Below, piece by piece: positions 8,782 through 14,702 of a stretch of 17,070 bases of DNA. The notes under the pieces are model-generated. The model had not been told where the DNA came from. It was given only the letters and a program-made list of their open reading frames with translations, and did not search any database. The stretch is from Planctomycetota bacterium (GTDB lineage: Bacteria > Planctomycetota > Phycisphaerae > Sedimentisphaerales > Anaerohalosphaeraceae). Every line of letters begins with the position of its first letter. The stretch's first letter is position 1. The DNA lies in contig DAOVVQ010000053.1 in NCBI GenBank assembly GCA_030637065.1, positions 1 through 17,070 of the forward strand. The letters are read 5' to 3'. The position numbers were made by a program, and so were the translations under genes.

Positions 8782-8796
8782 AAACACACACCGAAT

Positions 8797-8828
8797 GAGC
8801 AAAGCGAAATCACGATTCATCGGGACTA
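8797..8828. repeat. Dispersed REP-like element overlapping a stop codon
   Basis: The sequence starts GAGCAAAGCGAAATC and ends ATCGGGACTA. It is the same element as at 14299-14330 and 14542-14573, whose core is the palindrome CCCGAT-NN-ATCGGG (here with a decayed left arm, CACGAT). It fills most of the 44-base gap between two convergent genes, and its last bases CTA supply, on the minus strand, the TAG stop of the TPR ATPase. It may act as a weak bidirectional terminator. Confidence 0.7.
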
Positions 8829-11800
8829 TCCTTCCTCCCTCGCCCGTTTCTTACACCGCTCCTTGATCCGTTCTGCAACATCCTTACCAACTTCCATTAT
8901 CTCTGCCGCAACCTTGACATCCTCACCGACATATAACGCCACACCAACAACCAAAGGCTCCAGCAGATCCGCACACCCGGACTCCCGCAAAACCTTCAAA
9001 CCCTCCACACCATAACCGCCAGCCGCCAACTCAACAAAAAGCTCGATCGCATCATCCAGCGTCTTCTCCACGGTATCCCGATCTCCAAGATACTTCCGCG
9101 CACATACCAGCGAATCTTCACCCTTGCCCCTCGCCGCCAACACACAACCAAGAGTGTGCTGATAGGAACCGTTATCGCAATCCAACTCTACCGCCTTATG
9201 GCCCCACGCCTCCGCGTATTCCAACATATCATACTTTCCGTGCTTGTAAAATACCCATGCGAAGCAGTTGAGGGCAAAGGCATTGCCTGGATGCCCGGAT
9301 ACAAAGTCCTCGGCCAACTCCAAGGCTTCCATCGATTGACCCTCTCTTTGTAACCTCAGAGTTATCAAGCCACGCAAACCATGAAGGCTTTCAGGCTCAA
9401 TCGCTATGGCCTTGCGACACGCTGCCTCAGCTTCATCAGAACGCCCCATGTCCCGGCTCAAGACGCGACCTAACAAAGCCCAGGCCATGCAGTAATCCGG
9501 TTTAAGCGCAACAGCTCTCCGGTAAGCCGTTTCGGCGTCTACATACTTATGCAAGAAATCCGCCGAAAGTTGACCAATAGCACACCACACCTCGGCAACA
9601 TCTGGCTCGAGTTCAACAAACTCTCCATACGCAACAACTGCCTCATCATGCCGTTTCAAATACTCCGTCAAAACATGCCCAAGCCGTGCCCATATCTGTG
9701 CATACGCCGGATCAATTTTAATAGCTTTGCGATACATCTGCTCAGCTTCATCGTAACGCTCCAGATGTGTCTCTAAGAGTTGCCCAAGAAGAGCCCATCC
9801 CCACTTCGCCTCTGATTTAACCTCAGTAACCTTGGTATACGCCTTCTCAGCTTCCTCATAACGCTCCAGATGCGTCTCTAAAAGTTGCCCGAGATGAGCC
9901 CATGCCCATGCATACATCGGGTCAATTTCAACAGCTTTGCGATACATCTTCTCAGCTTCCTCATAACGCTCCAGATGCGTCTCTAAAAGTTGCCCAAGAT
10001 GAGCCCATGCCCATGCATACACCGGATCAATTTCAACTGCCTTGCGATACATCTCCTCAGCTTCCTCATAACGCTCCAGATGCGTCCCTAAGAGCTGCCC
10101 AAGCTGTGCCCATCCCCAACCCACCTTTGGTTCAATCTGAGTTGCCTTACGATACGCCTTCTCAGCTTCCTCATAACGCTCCAGATGTGTCTCTAAGAGC
10201 CGCCCAAGATGAGCCCATGCCCATGCTGCATACGCCGGGTCAACCTCTATTGCCTTACGATACGCCTTCTCAGCCTCCTCATAACGCTCCAGATGCTCGT
10301 CCAAAACCTCGCCAAGACAGGACCACGCCCACGCATCCTCCGGGTTTACTTCAACAGCCTTGCAATAGGCCTCCTCGGCTTCGCCATAAGCACCAGCTCG
10401 CTCCCGTATAGAACCAAATCGAACCCACAGTTGTGCATTTTCAGGGGATAGTTTCATGGCGAGCCGACAGACTTCTTCAGCCTTATCGAGTTTATCCGGA
10501 TCTTTTATCAGGCTATCGATCTGTTCAAGCAGGCCTTTCAGTTCGCCCTGCTCCTGCGCTGACTTGACAGGCTCGATCTGGTTGTCTTCCTTCAACTCCT
10601 TTAGGAATGGCGGAATGTCAGGCATCTGGAAAAATGATTCCGGTACGCCCCTGACAAACTCCTCCCGGAATTGAGGACTGGAAACTCCATTCAATATGCA
10701 TTCACATGCATGCAAGTGCTCCAGCCTCCCATCCGGGCCGATTTTGCACGCCTCCTCTGCAATACTTCTGGTTATCTTCAACAAATCCCGCTCCTCGTAG
10801 AAATTCACTATAAAGTTAACCACCGCTCGAACACGCCTTGAAGGCGCACCCCGCCGTCGCATCAGATAATAAATATTATACATCCGTTCGGCGACCTGAT
10901 ACTGTTTTGTCCGCCCCTTCTTGTCAACCACAGCCACCGCTCCCTTATCCTCCAGCCTCGCCAAAAGCGAACTGGTCTTGCTCACACCCAGCCGTGCTGC
11001 CCCTGCCACCTCGCGCGCTGTTGACGGGTCCCACAATTCCGCCAGTGCCAGATACGCCTTCCGTTCCGTCGGCGCCAGCTTATCCAGATGGGTCTTAAAG
11101 TACTCAGTATGTTCATCAACAAGCCTTATCAGATCTTGCATCAGTTCCTTAAATGAAAGCTTCGCGGCAAAACCGGATATAATCGTAATCAATCGTGGAT
11201 TGCCCCCCGTAAGGATCTGGATCGGACGAATCCGCCTCTCACTCATTGCCTGGCCCGTAACGGACTCCCACAATACCGCACACTCACCCAAGTCAAGAGG
11301 CTTTAGTTCCATCATGCGGAACAACTCGAACATCGCCTTGTCGTAGTTCTCAACCTCCTCGAATCGTCTTATCGCCGTTGCCAGAAGCATCACACGATCC
11401 TCATGCTGCAAAATCTTCCTAAGCGCCCATGCATCGTCATCGTTCATCTGGTCGCTGAGCAGCATATTCAGATTTTCGACAACGATCATAATACGCTTGC
11501 CTTCACTATCGACAAAGTCCATAAGCTGCCCCAACGCCCGCTCCCGCAGCCGCCCTTCATCCAGCTCGCCTCCCAACTCATCGTATGTCTTTTTCCACCG
11601 AGGGTCCTTAGTTTGCTGATGTAAATGAAAAAGCGTCTCCAGCCAGAACTCACCGGCAGTGCACACCTGATAACTCTCCTCACCAAACACAAGCGGATAC
11701 CACCGATCCTTCAAATCATCGGCATTGCGGATCTCCGCAGCCACCCGCAAAGCTAATGTAGTTTTGCCGCTGCCCCTTGGGCCTACGACCAATACGTGCT

Positions 11801-11933
11801 GATTCGATGGCCCCGCATTCTCGCGAACCGTTTCCATTATTAAGTCAAACTCGCTATGCCGAACCACAAAACCGCGGATCAAATCATCTTCTGGAAGAAA
11901 CGCCGGGTTATACTTTACGATCGCCTTTGCCAT
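8826..11933 (-). CDS. STAND-like ATPase with winged helix and TPR array (1035 aa)
   Basis: Predicted cytoplasmic signal-transducing P-loop NTPase. Walker A GPRGSGKT is at 51-58, Walker B-like IMIVVEN at 148-154, and a GGNPR motif near 243-247 resembles the sensor region of AAA/STAND proteins. Residues about 285-350 (APTERKAYLALAEL, then LGVSKTSSLLARLEDKGAV) read as a winged helix. From about 480 to 930 follow at least ten TPRs, mostly of 35 rather than 34 residues (HLERYEEAEKAYRKAIEVDP type). The last hundred residues are helical and unassigned. Known STAND proteins use such repeats to sense a ligand and the NTPase to oligomerise, usually with an effector at one end. Here none is recognisable before the NTPase, which starts almost at residue 20. 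It follows the partner ATPase by 3 bases, with a GAGAGGGG ribosome-binding stretch inside that gene's end, so co-translation is likely. Function is unknown. Confidence 0.85.
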   Translation of the reverse strand: MAKAIVKYNPAFLPEDDLIRGFVVRHSEFDLIMETVRENAGPSNQHVLVVGPRGSGKTTLALRVAAEIRNADDLKDRWYPLVFGEESYQVCTAGEFWLETLFHLHQQTKDPRWKKTYDELGGELDEGRLRERALGQLMDFVDSEGKRIMIVVENLNMLLSDQMNDDDAWALRKILQHEDRVMLLATAIRRFEEVENYDKAMFELFRMMELKPLDLGECAVLWESVTGQAMSERRIRPIQILTGGNPRLITIISGFAAKLSFKELMQDLIRLVDEHTEYFKTHLDKLAPTERKAYLALAELWDPSTAREVAGAARLGVSKTSSLLARLEDKGAVAVVDKKGRTKQYQVAERMYNIYYLMRRRGAPSRRVRAVVNFIVNFYEERDLLKITRSIAEEACKIGPDGRLEHLHACECILNGVSSPQFREEFVRGVPESFFQMPDIPPFLKELKEDNQIEPVKSAQEQGELKGLLEQIDSLIKDPDKLDKAEEVCRLAMKLSPENAQLWVRFGSIRERAGAYGEAEEAYCKAVEVNPEDAWAWSCLGEVLDEHLERYEEAEKAYRKAIEVDPAYAAWAWAHLGRLLETHLERYEEAEKAYRKATQIEPKVGWGWAQLGQLLGTHLERYEEAEEMYRKAVEIDPVYAWAWAHLGQLLETHLERYEEAEKMYRKAVEIDPMYAWAWAHLGQLLETHLERYEEAEKAYTKVTEVKSEAKWGWALLGQLLETHLERYDEAEQMYRKAIKIDPAYAQIWARLGHVLTEYLKRHDEAVVAYGEFVELEPDVAEVWCAIGQLSADFLHKYVDAETAYRRAVALKPDYCMAWALLGRVLSRDMGRSDEAEAACRKAIAIEPESLHGLRGLITLRLQREGQSMEALELAEDFVSGHPGNAFALNCFAWVFYKHGKYDMLEYAEAWGHKAVELDCDNGSYQHTLGCVLAARGKGEDSLVCARKYLGDRDTVEKTLDDAIELFVELAAGGYGVEGLKVLRESGCADLLEPLVVGVALYVGEDVKVAAEIMEVGKDVAERIKERCKKRAREEG
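9685..10310 (-). repeat. Near-identical 105-bp tandem repeats encoding TPRs
   Basis: On the plus strand the anchor ACGCTCCAGATG recurs at 9756, 9861, 9966, 10071, 10176 and 10284. The steps are 105, 105, 105, 105 and 108 bases, the last with one extra codon. Comparing the units at 9861 and 9966 I count six mismatches in 105. Each unit encodes one 35-residue TPR. Such identity at DNA level points to recent duplication or gene conversion. Confidence 0.9.
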
Positions 11934-11936
11934 GGC

Positions 11937-13190
11937 TTACACCCCTCTCTCAGATAATGGAGTAAAAAACGCGCCGTGCCGGTTCTTCCACCAGTCCTTT
12001 AGAAGTCTTGACACAAACACATATTCATCGTTATTGTGCTGAAGGTAACCATCATGCTCGAGAACCCACAATATCTCCTTCTGCGCCTCTACGACGTCTT
12101 CCATTTCAGAGCCATACTCCTTTTGCAGCACTTTCAGTCCCTCCACAGTCAGGCAATCGCTCACCGCAGCCACAGTAACCATCTCAAGGGCCATTGCCAG
12201 CAGTTCATCACCTACGACCTGCTTGAGACGTTCTTCGTAATGCGTAAGCTCCGCATGGCCGCGAGAACCAAGCATCTCACTCTGATACACCGTCTCTGCA
12301 TCCTCACTTGTACATTCCATCACCCCTCTACGTTTGCAGTATCCATATACGTGGCCAAAATACATCTGCACGTGGTGAGGTATACAGCACCCCAACTTAT
12401 CAACCATCGTATTCGTCGCGCCCTCTGCAAACTTGACCTCATATTCCAGAGCAAGCGCCTCCAGGCAATCCTTGGCACACTGTTCATCCCAGGGCTTTAG
12501 TTCCAGTGGGACAAAATTATTGATCGTTGCACTTAACCCAGCCTGACGAAGAACCGGCTCCAGTCCGATACTGCCGGCAATTACCAGTCTCACGTTCCCC
12601 TGATGCCTTATGCTGTTTTTACGCAGCCAGGACATGAATTCGTCAGCCTCCGCCCGCCCTTCAGGGATTACGCTTGAACCGCCACGCTTGAGCATCCTGT
12701 TAATCAGCAGCGACAACTCATCCAGCATCACCACCACTGGCTGGCTTGCAGCGGCCTCGGAAAGGATCTCAAAAAGCTGATCCCCCTTATCCGGCCAATT
12801 GCCCGAGGTCAAACCTGACCGTACCTTAATACGAATATCGGAGACGCCAACAGAATCGATCCTGTCAAGCACACCATCCATTATGTTACCAAAACACCCA
12901 GCAAACTTTCTCACGATCGACTTAAACGGCTGTGTCGCACCGCTAAGCTCAGCAATAGCGTCCGCCGCATCCTTACAGTCCTGCAGGTCGACAAAGAGAC
13001 ACGTGTGGCTATCCTCCAATAATCTCTTTGTCTCTTTCATCAGGCTTGTCTTACCCATCCGCCGCTGAGCTACCAGTGACTGATGGGCTCCACTGTTGAT
13101 CCGTCCGATAAACTCGGCCAATTCAGTCTCACGATCCCAAAAGCCGTCCCCCACGACAACCTTGCCTTCTCCCTGCTTCAATGGCCTCAT
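11937..13190 (-). CDS. AAA-type P-loop ATPase, first gene of ATPase operon (417 aa)
   Basis: ATPase of the AAA/STAND-related group (ATPase_2/AAA-like, RRxGKT type). GFWDRETEL near 16-24 precedes the P-loop SLVAQRRMGKTSLM, with Lys47-Thr48; the usual first Gly of Walker A is replaced by Ala. Walker B VVVMLDEL is at 152-159 with Asp157-Glu158. VRLVIAGSIG is a likely sensor strand. The C-terminal third (EEILWVLEHDGYL-like helices and FVSRLLKDWWK) looks like a winged helix, as in archaeal-type ATPases of this group. GGAG lies 7 bases before the ATG. It is preceded by a strong promoter with iterated elements and followed after 3 bases by the TPR ATPase, so the two products probably act together. 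The role (signalling, defence or transcription control) is not evident. Confidence 0.85.
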   Translation of the reverse strand: MRPLKQGEGKVVVGDGFWDRETELAEFIGRINSGAHQSLVAQRRMGKTSLMKETKRLLEDSHTCLFVDLQDCKDAADAIAELSGATQPFKSIVRKFAGCFGNIMDGVLDRIDSVGVSDIRIKVRSGLTSGNWPDKGDQLFEILSEAAASQPVVVMLDELSLLINRMLKRGGSSVIPEGRAEADEFMSWLRKNSIRHQGNVRLVIAGSIGLEPVLRQAGLSATINNFVPLELKPWDEQCAKDCLEALALEYEVKFAEGATNTMVDKLGCCIPHHVQMYFGHVYGYCKRRGVMECTSEDAETVYQSEMLGSRGHAELTHYEERLKQVVGDELLAMALEMVTVAAVSDCLTVEGLKVLQKEYGSEMEDVVEAQKEILWVLEHDGYLQHNNDEYVFVSRLLKDWWKNRHGAFFTPLSERGV

Positions 13191-13217
13191 TTTCAGTCTC
13201 CAATCAAATTAAACTTC

Positions 13218-13263
13218 CCAACAATTCCGTTGCCAACAGCATTGTTGCCAACAAATCTGTTGG
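13218..13263 (-). promoter_or_regulatory. Iterated CCAACA/TGTTGG operator or leader element
   Basis: CCAACA occurs on the plus strand at 13218-13223, 13233-13238 and 13248-13253, exactly 15 bases apart, and in inverted form TGTTGG at 13258-13263. The copy at 13242-13254 extends to the 13-base palindrome TTGTTG-C-CAACAA. The block begins directly downstream of the -10 box of the ATPase operon promoter, so it covers the predicted start site and the leader. It could bind a repressor or fold in the mRNA. Confidence 0.65.
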
Positions 13264-13264
13264 T

Positions 13265-13293
13265 ATTATCGCCCAGCCCCACCATCACGTCAA
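13265..13293 (-). promoter_or_regulatory. Near-consensus sigma-70 promoter of the ATPase operon
   Basis: On the minus strand TTGACG (13288-13293), 17 bases, then GATAAT (13265-13270): 5/6 matches in each box with optimal spacing. A T-rich stretch lies just upstream of the -35 (13294-13320), as in UP elements. Transcription would begin near 13258 and give a leader of about 68 bases before the 417-residue ATPase. Confidence 0.75.
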
Positions 13294-13313
13294 CAAAAAT
13301 CTCAGAAAATAAG

Positions 13314-13351
13314 AAAAAAATTGCTCGACCACATAACTGGACATGAGCAAT
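13314..13351 (-). terminator. Hairpin with T-run upstream of the ATPase promoter
   Basis: On the minus strand ATTGCTC (13345-13351) pairs with GAGCAAT (13320-13326) and is followed by seven Ts. The 18-base interior allows only short extra pairing (CCA/TGG). The shape is that of an intrinsic terminator that would stop leftward read-through before the ATPase promoter. No leftward gene is known to its right, so the T-run may only be part of an UP element. Confidence 0.35.
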
Positions 13352-13550
13352 CCTTTAATCCAGCACTAAAACCAACCCTAAAGCCTCAAAACCAAGGTAA
13401 ATTAGCTATCCGGTACTTCACTGGCATAGCCGACGACGACGGATCACAGGCCCACATCGCTCGCCCAACAAACTTATCGCCCCCAACCCCGTAGAACCTA
13501 TATAAGACTAAATCAGTTTCGCTTATTCAAGAGAAAAACGGGGCCCAAAA
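13352..13550. other. Upstream region of the thioredoxin-fold lipoprotein gene
   Basis: No coding sequence is seen. TATAAG at 13501-13506 could be a -10 box for the plus-strand gene, but no -35 stands at proper distance. The short run GGGG at 13540-13543, 7 bases before the ATG, is the only ribosome-binding candidate. Confidence 0.4.
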
Positions 13551-14189
13551 ATGAAAACTAAAATTTACAAAGCAATCCTGCCAGCCATCCTGCTGCCGTT
13601 TATCGCCGTCGCCCTGATCGCCTGCCGCGACGAACCGCCCCAGCCGGACTACAACGCCGAACAGCAAGCCGCAAACGCCGCGACAAGGGCCCCAGCATTC
13701 ACCCTCGCCGACCAAAACGGCAAACCGGTCAACCTCTCCGATTTCGCCGGCAAGATCACAGTCCTCGAGTGGACCAACTACGACTGCCCCTTCGTAAAAT
13801 ACCACTACCAACACGACACAATGACCGATCTCGCACAAAAATACACCGACCAGGGCGTCGCCTGGCTCGCAATAAACAGCACCCACTACGCCTCCGCAGC
13901 CGACAACAAGGCCTTCGCCAACGCCAACAACCTGCCCTACCCCATACTCGACGACCACGCCGCAACCGTCGCCAAAGCCTACGGAGCCACCACAACCCCC
14001 CACATCTACATAATAGACAAACACGGCCGAATCGCCTACAACGGAGCAATAGACAACGCCCCAATGGGCCAAACAACCCAGGAATACACCAACTACATAG
14101 ACAAAACCCTAACAGAACTAACAGCCGGAAACCAACCATCGATCCAAAGAACAAACCCCTACGGCTGCCCGGTAAAATACCGCCAATAA
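13551..14189 (+). CDS. Thioredoxin-fold (redoxin/AhpC-TSA-like) lipoprotein, 212 aa
   Basis: Exported thiol-redox protein. A positively charged N-terminus and a hydrophobic stretch end in LIAC with Cys25, a lipobox, so it should be membrane-anchored. The redoxin fold follows: APAFTLADQNGKPVNLSDF (48-66), then VLEWTNYDCPFVKYHY with Cys79 as the only cysteine at the active-site position (no CxxC), and ATTTPHIYIID with the likely cis-Pro150. Cys206 sits in a C-terminal GCPVKY segment; planctomycete relatives of this type carry a similar C-terminal GCxIK, so Cys79 and Cys206 may form the working pair. That pairing is inference. It is alone as a transcription unit, divergent from the ATPase operon, with no clear terminator before the repeat-rich spacer. 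The reduced partner and substrate are unknown. Confidence 0.87.
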   Translation: MKTKIYKAILPAILLPFIAVALIACRDEPPQPDYNAEQQAANAATRAPAFTLADQNGKPVNLSDFAGKITVLEWTNYDCPFVKYHYQHDTMTDLAQKYTDQGVAWLAINSTHYASAADNKAFANANNLPYPILDDHAATVAKAYGATTTPHIYIIDKHGRIAYNGAIDNAPMGQTTQEYTNYIDKTLTELTAGNQPSIQRTNPYGCPVKYRQ

Positions 14190-14260
14190 CCCCTTTGTGA
14201 GTCAATAGTAGTCAGCCCCAACATGTAGCAGCAACTGAATAAGCAAAGCGAACAGAAATT

Positions 14261-14330
14261 GAACGCAGCAAAATCCCGACCCATCAGCACTGAATATTGA
14301 GCGCAGCAAAATCCCGATCCATCGGGACTA
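14261..14330. repeat. Two tandem copies of the CCCGAT-NN-ATCGGG element
   Basis: Copy one (14261-14291) starts GAACGCAGCAAAATCCCGAC and has a decayed right arm. Copy two (14299-14330) starts GAGCGCAGCAAAATCCCGAT and ends ATCGGGACTA, with a perfect 6-bp stem. A partial, diverged piece (AAGCAAAGCGAAC) precedes them near 14241. The unit is the one found at 8797-8828 and 14542-14573. Confidence 0.8.
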
Positions 14331-14345
14331 AACCGCCACAACACC

Positions 14346-14461
14346 CCACCTGACTAACTCCGCTCTTTAGAGCGGAGTTCCACCCAACAACAACCCCACC
14401 AAAAAAAAGCCTGCCCTGAGCGAAGCCGAACGGGGGCTTTAGCCCTGCAATCAACTACCCA
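14346..14461. repeat. Dispersed palindromic repeat, long copy
   Basis: It starts with the CACCTGACTAAC block shared with 6223 and ends with GGGCTTTAGCCC and its 3' flank (14434-14461), nearly identical to 6241-6268. Between them it carries extra sequence: a perfect 11-bp stem AACTCCGCTCT-TT-AGAGCGGAGTT (14356-14379), an A8 run, and GAGCGAAGCCGAACGGGG (14418-14435), which resembles another widespread short repeat. The short copy near 6223 lacks this middle part. Confidence 0.75.
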
Positions 14462-14541
14462 ACAGACGTGTGGCAGCCACTGAATGAAATGAAGTGGATG
14501 GTCCCGCCAAGCCCGAATAGCACCCAAAGCCAACCGAAATT

Positions 14542-14573
14542 GAGCGAAGCGAAATCCCGATCTATCGGGGTCC
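14542..14573. repeat. CCCGAT-NN-ATCGGG dispersed element
   Basis: It begins GAGCGAAGCGAAATCCCGAT and continues CTATCGGGGTCC. The arms CCCGAT and ATCGGG pair perfectly around two bases. It is the third well-preserved member of the family in this window. Confidence 0.8.
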
Positions 14574-14667
14574 CAATTCATCGCACCTGAACACTGTCCA
14601 CTGGATACTGAATACTAATTTGACCCCAGCCACCCAGCAAACATACACCGCCCAGCCGCTTTTTCCC

Positions 14668-14695
14668 TTGCATTTGCCCAACAGCATGATATACC
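14668..14695 (+). promoter_or_regulatory. Candidate promoter giving a leaderless aroDE transcript
   Basis: TTGCAT (14668-14673), 16 bases, TATACC (14690-14695). The -10 box ends 7 bases before the ATG at 14703, so transcription would start at or next to the start codon. This agrees with the absence of any ribosome-binding site there. Confidence 0.4.
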
Positions 14696-14702
14696 GGCTG
14701 AT

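Larger units (their letters stand above)
14190..14702. other. Repeat-rich intergenic region
   Basis: This 513-base stretch contains no open frame with coding character. It is mostly dispersed palindromic elements, entered separately, plus unassigned sequence around 14463-14541 and 14580-14660. The final 35 bases hold a candidate promoter for the aromatic-pathway gene. Confidence 0.7.

Noticed and set aside
9902..10411. Plus-strand Pro-rich repetitive open frame of 169 codons
   Set aside because: It is a shadow of the TPR-coding repeats; its periodicity comes from the 105-bp units of the minus-strand gene.
13527..14072. Minus-strand Gly/Val-rich open frame opposite the redoxin gene
   Set aside because: Its low-complexity composition is what is expected from the complement of a C/A-rich gene; the plus strand has a clear lipobox and redoxin motifs.
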